A stretch of 64,000 bases of DNA from Cristatella mucedo (GCA_009760855.2 WPIO01000054.1:1157001-1221000), one strand, 5' to 3'; counted from the first letter of the stretch, positions 11,496 to 22,204 are shown. Numbers and translations: made by a program. The notes: generated by a model from the sequence alone, not told the origin.

Positions 11496-14400
11496 CATAT
11501 AAATATAAAATATATATATTGTTCAAAAACAGAATATATATAAACTTTGTAATATATATATATAATCGTATGTGCATTTCGTGCTGTCACTGTTGCATGC
11601 TGCCACTAAAATCACTTGCATGCTAACTCTGTGCTTGTCACCCCGAACCATGTTATTCTTGTTGCTTATTGAACAAGGTACCACTAACCATTCGATCAAG
11701 CTTCCTTTGCAGCAATTACGAAGCGTCTGGAAAGAGGTTGAGTTCTCTGAGGGCGCTCTATCAAATGTATTATTTTCATTATATTAATTTTAGCCGGCGA
11801 TGCCATGCTCCGCCGGGGTCGGGGTGCTACCCAAGACTTCCGGGTCAGGAACAGGGACCACATGGCTTCCTAGCCGGAGATTATACTTATATATATATAT
11901 ATATATATCATATCTCATACATTTATGTGAACATTATAATATATATCTGAGAGAGCGATTGATTATACTTATATATATATATATATATCATATCTCATAC
12001 ATTTATGTGAACATTATAATATATATCTGTGTGCATGTATGTAATTATATGTAAATTTTGTTGCCCTCTTCGAGCAGGCCGTGCCACTCCTCAGCTGCCG
12101 GAAACAGTGCTCCAGCGAACGTCAGCGGCCGAGACCTGTCGGCTCGCGGTCATTAGTTCGCCCGCCACGCGGGCGGCGCCGGCGCCGCCCGCGTGGCGAG
12201 CGCGGCCAGCGGCCTCGCTGGCGCTGGCAAAAGCGCCACGTGGCGGGCTCCGCTCACCCGCGACTCCGGGGCACTGCTCTCACCTGAGCACGACTTGCCC
12301 GACTCCATCAGCTTGTACAGGTCCGGACACGAGCTGTTGGCCAGCAGTTGGACGACGCTCGCGGGACAACCGGTCGCGGCGCACGAGGCGACCGACGTCA
12401 ATGCCGTCAGGCGCGGCGGATACCACGTCCTCGCATCGCTGAAGTCGGTCGCGAGACACGTGCACGTGACGGCGCTGCTGCCCACCAGCTGCGATCGAGC
12501 AGAAGACGCGAGCTCGATCGCCCGACGCATCCTGCGAAGGGCGGGCGCGCAGCCCTCGAGGCTGCGTGGGGGGCGGCGACGACTCGGCGAACCGGCGAGA
12601 GGGCGCGTGCCAGCGAGGCCAGCGTTCGGCGCAGCCGGCGTGGCACCGGAACTCCCATCACAAGGTTCTCGGTTCTATCAGCTATTCGCTGGCGGATATC
12701 AGCTGTTCTACCAGCACACAGTGAAACCACAAGGTGGTGCTCGGATTCAGTTGCTTTGGCTCGATGCCGGGTGTTCTGCTATTTTCGGTAGGATTTCGGT
12801 CGTTTTGGCACGATGCGGGGTGCCAACCTGGCGGCATGTTCGCGGTGCTGCCTGGTAGCACGCTCAAGGTGCAGCCAGGTGGCGCAAGCGGTGCTAACCA
12901 GGCGGCACGCTCGCGGTGCTGCCAGGCGGAGCCAGGTACCGTACTCGCTACGGCGAAACTAGGTGGCAATGGGTACGCGACCAATAAATGTTAGCACTCG
13001 CTCTGCTGCTTTCGACTTTTAGACGTAATAGTTATAGTTAGTAGTTAATAGTTAGGGGCAAGCCGAAGGGCATCACTGTCCAGCTGAGCGTTGTCACGCT
13101 CAAAATTGGCTCACCCGCGATTCAGTAGTATAGCGCCCTAAAAGAACTCAATCTCTATTCAGGCGCCTCGAATATGCCACGTGGCGCTCGAGCCCGCGAC
13201 GTCGGCCGGACTTTGACATCCGTCAACCGACGTCTGATCATAATTCAAGCTAGGTCTCTCGCTTACGCCGTCGATTCTAGATCACAGCGATTCCCTCTAC
13301 ATCGCAGCGATTGCCTCTAGATCACAGCGATTCCCCATTATACAGCACTCTCTTGGTCCCGCCTCCGACGTCGAGTGGGCCAACTTTCTGCTGAGGAGCA
13401 TTTCCCAATTGCCAAAATCGGAGTGGGCGTAGGGGTGGAGGGGGCGTCGTAGAGTGGAGGGGCGTCGTGGAGTGGGTAGTCGTAGGCAAAATTCACGCTA
13501 GCAAAACTAGTTGCGCTCGTTCACTAGACATTGCCACTGGATTACTAGCGAGCTTCCCTTTATTCAGGGCTCCCGGCATGCCATCCTCAATCGGCTGCAA
13601 CTGGCGAAAAAGTCAGCGTGCTCGTCCTCCCGGTCGCCTGCAACTTAGCCGCTACAATCTGTCCATTTCCAACTGAGCCTATCGGGGTCATACTGCGTTT
13701 GCCTGCTGTCTCAGCTGCTGTAATTACAGCAGCGTCCAGACAATAATGTGCAACCCTCGCCTGCGGCCAAAAGCTAAGCCATCGGCGAACCCAGCGAAGA
13801 GGTCTGGCCGGTAGTGTATGCTACATTTCTTTATGTCTTCGGCGATTCGTCGAGCTCTCGTAAGCGTGAGAGTAATAAAGAGAGAATCTCGTCTACTGCT
13901 CGCGTCCTCGATCGTGTCTCCGAGAGACTCGACAGGAACTTCCGCCGCCGGAGCCACTGCAACCGATGGCTGGCCTACCGGCCTGTGCAATTAGGCGCCT
14001 ACGGCTGGTGCAAAACTCCGCAGCCAGGCTTGCCTGTCGTGAGCGTCGCAGCTGTTACATCCTACCACTTCTCGCCGACCTGCACTGGCCACCAGTCAAG
14101 CAACGGATCGACTTCGAGGTTTTGTCACTCACTTTGAGGTCCCTTCATTCTTCATTCATCCCTTCATTCGATATCTATCGGATCTACTCCCCCACCAGGC
14201 AAAGCATCGTACCACCCGCTTTACGGAATCTAACCGTTTACCAATACCTCGTACGAATCTCAAATCCTTTGGAGACCGTGCATTTAGTTTGTATGCTCCC
14301 AAAGCCTGGAACTCCCTCCCGACCTGGGTCAGAACATCCCCTGACCTGACCACATTTAAAAAGAACTTAAAAACACACCTATTTAGGACAGCATTTAGTG

Positions 14401-17400
14401 GGTCCCTGCGATTCTTCCTTCACGTGCTTATGCGTGCTGACACTGTGCATGCTGCCACTAACCACATTTGCATGCTGACCCTGTGCATGTCGCCCCTAAC
14501 CATGTTATTCGTTTTGTTTGTTTGTCAAGCATGATTTTACTCACCATTCAATAGCATTTCCCTTTGCAGCAAATGCAAAGCGCCTAGAGAGAGCGATTGA
14601 ATTCTCTGAGGGCGCTTTATCAAGTGTATTATTAATATTATTATTATTATCATTACAGAACCTCTTCAGCTGCCGACGGTGCAGTAGATATTGCTTGGGT
14701 ATCGTCATTTTTAAAGGGCAAGAGCCACGCCTAGAGGTGTAATCTCCCGCTATATATATATATATACGATGCAAAGGTTAAGGTTCAGCAAAGGTCAAGG
14801 TTCAGCGAGCCACCGAGCAGCTTCCGGCGCGCTCCGCGGCCGCCAGTCCGTCCCGCCCGCCCGAGCGAGCGACCAACCTTCTTTGTCACGTTCCTTCCGG
14901 GCACCACAGCCAGGAACGGATACAGGACGCAGTGGTCGATGGCGGCGAGGGCGTTCCTCGTCAGGTTGACGACGACCAGCCGCGGCTTGTTGGCGAGCAG
15001 GGTCGGCGCGAGCGAGCGCAGGTTGGCGTTTCCGGTCACGTGCAGCTCGGCGAGGTTGGGCAGGCAGACGCCCTCGATGCCGAGGCTGTCCAGGTTGGGG
15101 TTGTCGCGCATCTCGAGGAACTCGAGCTGCGTGAAGCCGTCCGTAATGGCGCCCGGCGCCACGCTCTTCAGGAAGCCGTTGTTGCCGATGAATATCGAGC
15201 GCACGCCCTCGAGGCCGCTCAGAGCGCCCGTCTGAATTTCCTAAAGTCGCAAGAAGGCCTATCGCCGCGCGTCGGCACGCTATTTGCCAAACTTTGTATT
15301 TACATTGTTTTATTTGTTTTTTAATTTCGTATTCATTTGTCATGCTATTTTTTCCTTTTACGTTCACATTTCACATCTATTGTATTCATGCCAAGTCATG
15401 CCAGGTCGTGCGTTCGAGTCCTGCAGCAGGAAATTCTTCGTTGCCCACCGCGAGCAGCAGCAGCAGCGATAGCCGCCGCCGCCGCTGCTGCTCGCGGTGG
15501 CGCGATTGAACCGTGGCCTTGCCGTTGGATCGGCTGACCTTTGCTTTTAATAAACCGGGGCGTTGTGGTTGCATCACATTTGCATGCTGACCCTGTGCAT
15601 GTCACCCCTAATCACCAAGTTATTCATGTTTATCAAGCATGATGTTAATCACCTTTCAATCGCGCTTCCCTTGCAGCAAATATTTAAAGCGCCTAGAAAG
15701 AGATTGAGCTCTCCGATGGCGCTTTATCAAGTGCATTATTATTATTAATATTATTGCTATTATTATCCGCCCGACGAGGAGCGTCGACCACGCCGCACTC
15801 GGGTCTGTGGAGGCTCTTCAAGCGTCTTCAGGCGTTACCCGAACGGGCCAAACAGGATGCAGTCCGCACTTTTGGCTTGGTACTGCTATCAACCAGCAGC
15901 GGCTCCACTACGACGCACCCAAGTACCCTGGATTACCATAGACACAATATACCGTGTCTGCCGCACTACGACGAACGCACGTACGCGCTCTCTGGAGCAA
16001 CCGCTTATCGCTCTGTTTCCCTAATAAGACTTGCTACTTGTGAATGCGTATTTCCATGTGGTATTTTATCCTGAGAACATAGCAGAGTTTTTTAACATTG
16101 CGTAAATTTTACTTTTCCAGCATTTAAAATGTTTTAAAATTTAATATTTTTTAACGTTAACATTTGATATAATTAAATTGTCTGCCTGCCTGCCTGCCTT
16201 TATGTATTAGCCACCACCATCGATGGTGCCTCGGCCGTGACCTTCTCCATGTCTAGTTTGGCGGTAGACATCCTCGGGTTCGTGGTGAGCCTCGACAATG
16301 AGACGAAAGAAATAATAAGACGTCGATTTCTCACCCTGACCTACTTTCATGGATGCGCGGAACCCCTGGATGTGCAGCCCTAAATGGCTCGTCTTTAATC
16401 GATGGCTGGCTACCTTCATTGAGATCTCGTGCCGCCTATTATGAATTAGGCTGGTTAATCATTCCAGTGTGCGTCAGAAGACTCTGGCGAGACGCTGCGG
16501 CTGAATGCCTGCCATTCAGACAATTGACTCGGGTTTCAGCCAATTTCTTCAAAGCTCAACGATGACAATGCCGAACTTCTCCTGATTGGTTCCCTTGAAC
16601 TTACGGCAGTCTTAAGAAATTGTGTCCTTGAACGTGTGGCCTTGAACATTGGATCTCTCAAACTTAGGGCAGCCGTACGATTCATTGCTCTTCTAATTCG
16701 TGTTGCCCTAGCGGAACCATGTGCGAGTGCTCGGAATTGAGGTTTTCTCTTTAGCGATTGCTTAACGTTTGAAAGTGTCGTTCAGAAAACTACTTGCGCA
16801 GCTATTCGTCACGTTCGATCCCCACTCAAGACTGGGGACTATTTACTGAGGTGGCTGGCTAAAAATCGTACTGGCTCCCTAATTCTGTCTAGACTGGACC
16901 TATTGTTATTATATTATTATTATATTATATTTTATTATATTATATATATATATATATATATATTATTATTATTATATTACTTTTTCAGTATCAGCAGGGC
17001 CATCGAAAAGGTCAAGAAGCCTCTACAGCTAGCAATTAATAATTAATTAATTAATTAATAATATTATTAAGTCTGCGAAGCTGATTTAAAAAATTCAGGT
17101 TATTCGTAAATGTATCTCGCTGGTTCAATGAGTGGCAATTACGTCGGCGGTCGATAATAGAATACAGCGAGCACAATTCCTAGACTAGCCTGCTAGGCGC
17201 GCCATGACTTGGCTCTTGTATACCTAAATGAACCAATGTACCTGATACAGCCGCCTGTAGCCTCAGGTTCTCTATGAAAAATAGGTTGGCTCACTCGTTC
17301 TTTTACTTTTTCTCGTCTGCTGCTACTCGTCGCCCATCTTTACCAACCATCATGCGCTGCATCCGGTGCGTCCTTTCTAGCCGTCCTTCGCTGCTGCTCC

Positions 17401-20400
17401 CACATGACTTTCACTCTCTCAGATTCCCTCTTGAATCAGCTGCGCTGAATTCCACTTTCTATTTTTTGTTCGAGTATAGTGGATTCTGTGGACTACGCTG
17501 ATGCACACAGAAAGCCGCCCAGGCTGCCACAGTGCGCCATAGAAAACTCTCTCTAACGTAGCACACTCAGTGTTTAGTCTTTCTGGCTTTGTTAAGCTGC
17601 TGACAGAGGCGAAGGTCAGTCGTGACGACTCTTTGGGACTAACAAGCCGGCAGGTGGTCCTTAATGAGGCAAGCCACGTAGGATTCCGTGGCTTCACGTG
17701 GCAGAAAATGTAAAGCACCTTGAAAGAGACTGAATTCTCTGGTGGTGCTTTATCAAATGTGTTAATATTATTTAAAAAAAATAAAATATGCATATAATTC
17801 TAGAGACGAAAAAATCCATAACGCCCCAGGAGAACTTAATCTCTATTCAGGCGCTTCACATATGCCGCGGCGCTCGAGCCGACGACCTCAGCCAGATCAT
17901 GTTCGGGGCGAGCATATTAACCGCTGAACCAAACCAGCTCGGCGCATGGTAGGATGGGACTTGACATTTTGGGGAGACTTTCTGAAATTGCGAGATCGGT
18001 AAGGATCAAAACCTGAATTTTTGCCACTGACTGGATGCCAGTGACTAACAGCGTCGAGCAGCGTCGATCAGCGGTGTCGAGCCGAACGCCGAAACGCGAA
18101 CTATTGCATTCCAAAAAATAAAGGGGAAGGAAAAACTCTCACAGCTCGCTCGAAGGTATCGGATCGGATCGAAGCCTCCGGAAGCGCTCTGCACTTGACT
18201 TGGCCTGGCATAGCTTAGGAAAAATGGAGCCAATCGCGTTCAGGCAGCACTGGAAGGGTGGCGATCGGGCAATCAGCACCAGCCGGAAGTGTGGCAACAA
18301 CTAGGATCGCGGTCATGCAACGCTACCGAGGTCGGCTCCCGCGAAAAACTAGAACCGGCGAGGCTGACGCCGCCTGAAGCGGCATTTACTTTACTTTCTG
18401 ACTCGCAAAAGTTGGTAAGTTGGATGAGCGTATCCATGGCTAGACAAGTAGACTCTGATAACGATAAAATAATAATAATAAAACGATGATAATGGTAAAA
18501 TATGCATATAGCACGCCAGGAAAACCAATCGCATTTTTCGCCAATTCACTTTAGTCATACTGAAAGAAGTGTGTGTCCATTGTTTACTAATGATGCCTGC
18601 AATTTCAGAACACAACAATACACAAGGGACGATTTACTCTAACAGCTGTGAGGAGCAGGTATTTTTCCTGTTTCTTTTTAATGTCGTCAACTCAGGCGAC
18701 GATGTGATGCCAACTGGTAGTAGGTTCCGGGCTTTGGAAGCATAGTAACTGGAAGGTCGGTCTCAAAGGGATTGTTGAAAGCCTAACTAAATGACCCGAG
18801 TCATGCGAGCGGAAGCGGAAGTGGTTGAATGGATGCCTGGGTGTAATTCAGATGGCTAGGCCACATCACAAGAGAATGGGGGAACTGAAGATGAATGAAA
18901 TAATCTTCATCTAAATTCTAAAACATTTGCACTGCGATCATTGAAGAGCCAAATCAGTGCTTGAGCACTTTGCACATGTTGCAACGGAAGCGTGTCAGAT
19001 TGGCAAGTGATAACACACAGCGTCAGAACGCATGACTACACAAAGGACAAGTTACACTGACCCAGAAAATGATGTGAGGAACAGCTGAGTGTGTGGCTTC
19101 TTTTTAAATGTCATCAAGCCAGGGGATTTCATGACTTGTGTAGGGAATGAGTTCCATGCTTCGGGATCACACGAACTGAATGCGTGGTCTCAAAATATTT
19201 TAGGTTGGTTCGGTTTACGGCCTGCCGACTTGACTCAGAAGAGCAGCCGGTACGATACCGAGCCTGATAGGGGAAGTAGTTCGAACACGCAAAAAAGCCG
19301 GTGCAAGGAAACGAAGAGTCCTAAAAGTGGTGACAAAACCTTGAAGTCGATACGCTGCTTGATTGAGAGCCAGTGGCGAGCCGCGATGGCACGATAGATA
19401 AGGCGGTTGCTTTTCATGACCTCGATCTTGAAGTCGTGGGTTTGAATCCTGCGGTGGGGGATTCTGTATCGCCGCTGCAAGCGTGTTGATAGTCGTAAAA
19501 GCTCTTCTGTCGCTATACAAAATGAGTCTTTTAAATCAGCAAGTAGTTTGTTTTAGTGCAGGTCGGAGCAAATTTGTGTAATTTAGAAATGGCTGCGTTC
19601 ACGACAGCAGACGGCAGACTATCTAATGAGTACCAACTGTATCGCGTCTCATTTCGGGTGTTAGGAAGACCTAAATATAGTAAGTTGCAGAAGACTTTTC
19701 GTCGACATGTCATGAATTTAGGATCCAGCTTGGATGTGACGAGACATCTAAACAAGCCCGCATTTTTCATAAATGCAGCATAGCTAAAAGCAGGCAGGCT
19801 TGACTGCGGATTTGATGTAGTAACTGACTGACGTCATTTTTGGAATGGGACTCCTTCCTCTCTTCTCTCCTGTCTCTCACCATCTTGTCGCGTTCATCCA
19901 GCTCTTCGGCTCGTCTGTGTCACGTGTTTCCCGTCTCTCATTCCGTACCTATCATACACTCTCTGTCTCTTTCTCTCTCTCCTCTCTCTTTCCCGCCTCT
20001 CTCTCACTCTCACTCTCTCTCCTCTCTCTTTCCCACCTCTCTCTCTCTCTCTCTCTGACATTCGTAATTTCCTCCGCTTCTTTTTCTCGCCGCAGTGAGC
20101 CCGCTTAGCCACATAAAATAATACGGTAGAGTTCGCTGAGGTTGCTGCACAACCGACTCCGCGCCACTCGGTCAGGCTCGGTCAGGCTCGGTCAGGCTCG
20201 GTCAGGCTCGGCCTATATAGGCGCGGAATCGCCCGCTGGCGCCCGGCTAGCGACGCTCCCGCTGTTTCTCCTCCGCCGCCGTTAGACGGCGCACCGCCGC
20301 CGCGAGACCTCGAGCCGGCAGCGAACGCCGGCGGCGGCGGCGAGCCGTCGGCTTGACGCCGGCCTCTTACCGACAGCGACGGATTGGAGGCAATGTCGAG

Positions 20401-20787
20401 GCCGAAAACGTTGAGTGCCTTGGTCTCCGTCGCGCTGCCGCTGTCGAAAGCGGTCCGCGCGTTCGCCTGCAGCTTCTGAAGGGCGGTCATGCCTCTGATG
20501 GAAATGACCACTAGATCTCTGCCGTCGCGCGGCAGGTTGGCGCGCACGCCCATTCGCTCGGCGAAGCCCGTCGCCGACAGCGACGCCGTCGGAGCGCCCG
20601 AGCACGTCAGCACCGCGTTCTGGCAATTGCACTTGCCGCACGTTGCTGACCACCCCGCCGCCGGCCCGGGCGCAACGATCGCCGCCACGGCGGCGACGAA
20701 CGCGGCCGCGGCGGCGCCGCGGCGGCGGCGGTCGTCGGGCCGGCGGCTCCTCGCGCTCATGTCAGGCGGGCGTGCCTGCGCCGCCAT
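8718..20787 (-). CDS. Leucine-rich-repeat single-pass membrane protein, four coding exons
   Basis: The exons are 20787-20371, 15240-14878, 12488-12284 and 9625-8718. The junction phases are 0, 0 and 1 and agree on both sides of each intron, giving about 630 residues. In order: signal peptide with an Ala/Val core; short Cys cluster CGKCNCQ; leucine-rich repeats with L..L...N..L spacing; a six-Cys segment before the membrane; a transmembrane helix at about residues 349-372; and a tail of about 255 residues rich in Ala, Pro, Arg and Lys. The sequons NLT, NVT and NSS lie on the outer side. This layout fits a type I cell-surface adhesion or receptor-like protein with no kinase or TIR domain. I do not recognise an orthologue. 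The start may be Met at 20787 or the second Met at 20760. The structure rests on phase agreement and domain logic, not on transcripts. Confidence 0.75.
10905..10995 (+). mobile_element. LINE family B, orphan 3' tail
   Basis: Contains AAAGTGCCTAGAAAGAGATT, then TCCTCTGAGAGCGCT and an AT-rich (ATT)n end. It lies within intron 3 of the LRR gene. Confidence 0.65.
11420..11492. repeat. (AT)n-(GT)n compound microsatellite
   Basis: ATATAT at 11420-11435 runs into (TG)n at 11436-11492, followed by AT-rich sequence to about 11565. Confidence 0.95.
11575..11790 (+). mobile_element. LINE family B, 3' UTR fragment
   Basis: It starts in the 3' UTR motif GTTGCATGCTGCCACTAA, includes the CTTTGCAGCAA block, then the hairpin and an ATTATT-rich tail. 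It lies in intron 3 of the LRR gene. Confidence 0.8.
11881..12030 (+). repeat. Tandem duplication of an AT-rich block of about 82 bp
   Basis: The block with ATCATATCTCATACATTTAT and GAACATTATAATATATATCT occurs twice, nearly identically, suggesting a recent slippage or duplication event. Confidence 0.85.
12163..12198. repeat. Perfect 36-bp palindrome
   Basis: CGCCACGCGGGCGGCGCC is followed at once by its exact reverse complement with no spacer. It lies in intron 3 of the LRR gene, about 85 bp past the exon 3 donor. A smaller palindrome, CGCCACGTGGCG, is nearby at about 12235-12246. Confidence 0.9.
12284..12488 (-). CDS. LRR gene exon 3: six-Cys membrane-proximal segment
   Basis: The acceptor CTCGATCGCAG|CTG is phase 0 and the donor TGCTCAG|GTGAGA is phase 1. 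The 68 codons contain six cysteines (in VTCTCLATDF, SCAATGCP, NSSCPDLYK and GKSCS). This resembles a C-terminal LRR cap in position, though not clearly in sequence. The phase 1 end joins exon 4 to make a Gly or Asp codon. Confidence 0.7.
13125..13215 (-). mobile_element. SINE1, partial copy
   Basis: The minus strand carries the shared hairpin tail (AGCGCC...GGCGCT form, written TATAGCGCCCTAAAAGAACT here) and part of the tRNA-like head around the box B region. The head is truncated and diverged. Confidence 0.6.
13273..13335 (+). repeat. Tandem repeat of about 21 bp, 3 copies
   Basis: Variants of CTCTAGATCACAGCGATTCC occur three times in tandem inside intron 2 of the LRR gene. Confidence 0.6.
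13960..14657 (+). mobile_element. LINE family B, 5'-truncated copy
   Basis: The C-terminal RT ORF end is recognisable: LRLVQNSAARLACRERRSC, LHWPPVKQRIDFEVLSL and GDRAF-like. The 3' UTR, hairpin at about 14572-14622 and (TTA)n follow. It is in antisense orientation within intron 2 of the LRR gene. A small duplication (TTCATTC) breaks the ORF near 14150. Confidence 0.9.
14878..15240 (-). CDS. LRR gene exon 2: leucine-rich repeats
   Basis: The acceptor ...GACTTTAG|GAA opens in phase 0 with EIQTGALSGLEGVRSIFIG. It continues with LRR-like strands LEFLEMRDNPNLDSLGI, LAELHVTGNANLRSLAP and LVVVNLTRNALAAID, 121 codons in all. It ends in GRNVTKK at AAG|GTTGGT, a weaker donor but in the right phase. 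The strand pattern L..L.+..N..L.+L repeats about every 24-26 residues. Confidence 0.75.
15395..15480 (+). mobile_element. SINE2-like fragment
   Basis: Contains a box-B-like GCGTTCGAGTCCTGCAGCAG and a following CACCGCGAGCAG. These correspond to the GGGTTCGATTCC and CACCGCAAGCGG stretch of the copy at 22205-22400. A CAG/GCC triplet run follows. Confidence 0.4.
15565..15760 (+). mobile_element. LINE family B, 3' UTR fragment
   Basis: Begins with ACATTTGCATGCTGACCCTG, continues through TTGCAGCAAAT and the hairpin, and ends in (ATT)n. Confidence 0.85.
16540..16905 (+). mobile_element. Decayed LINE reverse-transcriptase fragment
   Basis: One broken frame gives NDDNAELLLIGS (compare [11 protein letters not shown] in the long copy at 57935-60240), later LTFESVVQKT and SLILSRLDLL (compare LVLSRLDYCNSLL). 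Stops interrupt it and an ATT-rich tract follows. Confidence 0.6.
16905..17070. repeat. AT-rich simple repeats
   Basis: (ATT)n and (AT)n at 16905-16980, and TTAATTAA-type repeats at 17035-17070. Confidence 0.85.
17700..17790 (+). mobile_element. LINE family B, orphan 3' tail
   Basis: The hairpin form AAAGCACCTTGAAAGAGACT, then TTCTCTGGTGGTGCTTTATC, is followed by an AT-rich end. Compensating changes (GCACC with GGTGC) keep the stem. Confidence 0.75.
17820..17945 (-). mobile_element. SINE1
   Basis: The minus strand reads GAGCTGGTTTGGTTCAGCGG, then a box-B-like GGCTCGAGCGCC, then the hairpin tail AAGCGCCTGAATAGAGATTA and TTCTCCTGGGGCGT. It lies in intron 1 of the LRR gene. Confidence 0.75.
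18460..18790 (-). mobile_element. LINE (family B-related), 3' end, diverged
   Basis: A (TTA)n tail (written AATAATAATAA near 18465-18482) is followed by 3' UTR sequence and then C-terminal RT remnants. The reverse complement of 18660-18780 resembles the end block coding AFSNNPF..LWKPGTYYQL in the family. Strongly decayed. Confidence 0.55.
18990..19835 (-). mobile_element. LINE (family B-related), interrupted by SINE2
   Basis: The minus-strand C-terminal RT region is recognisable on both sides of 19375-19555: GTGACAAAACCTTGAAGTCG and TTGATTGAGAGCCAGTG on one side, and TGCAGGTCGGAGCAAA and AACAAGCCCGCATTTT on the other. Both match the order in the cleaner minus copy at 50848-51700. Decayed. 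Confidence 0.7.
19375..19555 (+). mobile_element. SINE2, tRNA-derived, nested in a LINE
   Basis: The head ATGGCACGATAGATAAGGCG is box-A-like and GTGGGTTTGAATCCTGC is box-B-like. The tail CTCTTCTGTCGCTATACAAA is shared with the copy at 22205-22400. The insertion splits the LINE text GCCAGTG|CAGGTCGG, leaving AGTG on both sides, a probable short target-site duplication. Confidence 0.75.
19969..20056 (+). repeat. (CT)n microsatellite
   Basis: CT repeats with CCTCTCTTTCCC interruptions in intron 1 of the LRR gene. Confidence 0.9.
20169..20208 (+). repeat. 10-bp tandem repeat, 4 copies
   Basis: GGTCAGGCTC repeated four times, about 165 bp past the exon 1 donor of the LRR gene. Confidence 0.9.
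20371..20787 (-). CDS. LRR gene exon 1: signal peptide, N-terminal Cys cluster, first LRR
   Basis: A basic N-terminus (RRPDDRRRRG) precedes the hydrophobic core AAAAAFVAAVAAIVA. The mature start is probably near GWSATCGKCNCQ. The LRR portion ends in GLDIASNPSLS at a strong donor, TCG|GTAAGA, in phase 0. There are 139 codons from the upstream Met and 130 from the second Met. The exon lies in a CpG-rich block, as expected for a first exon. Confidence 0.75.
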
Positions 20788-22200
20788 CGCTCCGCTTCCG
20801 CCGCTGCGCGCTGTCGTCTCGTCGCAGCCGGAGCATTGCCGCCGCAGCGGCGCGGCCGCGGCGACGCGCCCGCGCGCGGCCAGGCAGTCGCGTGGCCGCC
20901 GCGGGCGGAGAGTTGGGCCGCGAGAAGTCGGAGCGGAAGTCTTCTGCCGCGGCCCCTCGTTATCGGCCGGAGGCGAACGACGAATCGATGAGCGGAGAGC
21001 TCGCGAGTGCGAATCTCGAACGAAGACCGAAAATACTGCGGCGGCGGCGGCCGCGGCAGAGGCGCTCGAGCGCGAAGTCCGTCTCACAATGGAGACGCGG
21101 CGCGGCGGCGGAGGCGTTCGAGGCGGGAATCGACCGCTTCGACCGCTACGACGGAAGCGGCCATCTGCACTGGCTCGCCGCCTCCGCGCCGTTCGGCGAA
21201 GTCGCCTCGAGCGCGCGAGAGCGGACGAGGGAGCCGCTCTTAAAGCCGCGCTCGGACGGCGACTTCACTGAACCTTCACTTTCACTGATCCAGCAGCCGC
21301 TCGGCGGCGACCGACAGGCTGCACGTATCCGCTTCGGAGCGCGCTCGATGCGACGCTGGAAGCGCGATAGAGGAAGAGGACGGAAAAGGAGAAGAGAAGA
21401 ACTCCTTTTAAAAGTAAACGGAAGTGACGCGGCACCGCGCTATTTTTGGCTGCAGCCGACCGACGACGAAAGCGTGGAGGTCGGTGATGTCTCACTCAAC
21501 CTTTGAATATCTGCACGTCTTGTCTGAATTTCTTGTGCGTCGGACGCGGAAAGTGGAGAGTGGAAATTGGACAGTGGGCTCTCGTCTCGGCGGATTCTGA
21601 TCAGAAAGCTGGGAAGAAGGTCTCGAAGTTCGCGCCTAGCGCTGCGGCCGCCACCCCTCGAGAGACACGTCCCTTGGCTTCCGCTGATTGGCTGCCACTT
21701 GAAAGGTCGTAGGTCCTGCCTCTCCTCGTCGGCGGCTAAGGTGGTGGGGCGATGAAGAGAGAGAGAGATTGAGAGAGAGAGAGAGAGATTGAGAGAGAGA
21801 CACGGGAGTTGTGGAGCTAGAGAGTGTAGGGGCTCGCGGGCGCGCGATGGCGGCGCGATGAAGAGCGAAGCTCCCACAAGCGTTGTCGACGACGGCGTGT
21901 ATTATACGATCTAGCAGCCGTCGTGCGTGCTGCTCCGGAGCACGAGGCGTTAGGAGAGCGAAGAGAGTGGATAGCGTGCGTGCAGGCCGACGCACAGGCA
22001 GAAAAGTGAATTGCGCTGCAAGGAACGAGTCACGTGCCGGCAAGGAGCGTTCCCGTTGGGCGGACAGAACGTCGGCTGGGGGGGGCGGAACCACGTGACG
22101 GCGATCACACGCCCACAAGAGAGGGAGAGAGCGAGAGCGGGAAAGGTTTGAGGAAAAGCAGGGTAATGAGAGAGGGAGAGAGAGAAATTAGACGACGATA
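20788..22200 (-). promoter_or_regulatory. CpG-rich 5' flank and probable promoter of the LRR gene
   Basis: High GC and dense CpG extend from exon 1 to about 21500, then CT/GA repeats (21757-21800 and 22120-22190 as GA). The long open frames here on both strands carry no domain. The position directly upstream of the first coding exon suggests 5' UTR and promoter. No TATA element is evident. Confidence 0.45.
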
Positions 22201-22204
22201 GATT

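Larger units (their letters stand above)
9626..12283 (-). other. LRR gene intron 3
   Basis: Contents: CpG-rich flank (9700-10080); three copies of a TTCGCCATCTTTTG motif at 10268-10320; a LINE-B orphan tail (10905-10995); AT and GT microsatellites (11420-11492); a LINE-B 3' fragment (11575-11790); a tandem duplication of an AT-rich block of about 82 bp (11881-12030); and a perfect palindrome (12163-12198). No further exon is seen. Confidence 0.6.
12489..14877 (-). other. LRR gene intron 2
   Basis: Contents: degenerate repeats of a GGTGCTGCC/CCAGGTGGC motif (about 12830-12960); a partial SINE1 (13125-13215, minus); three copies of a CTCTAGATCACAGCGATTCC-like unit (13273-13335); and a LINE-B copy (13960-14657). 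No further exon is seen. Confidence 0.55.
15241..20370 (-). other. LRR gene intron 1
   Basis: Contents: a SINE2-like fragment (about 15395-15480); LINE-B 3' fragments (15565-15760 and 17700-17790); a decayed RT piece (16540-16905); AT-rich repeats (16905-17070); SINE1 (17820-17945, minus); two minus-strand LINE copies (18460-18790 and 18990-19835), the second interrupted by SINE2; a CT microsatellite (19969-20056); and a 10-bp repeat (20169-20208). Nothing is recognised in 15770-16540 or 17070-17700. Confidence 0.6.
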
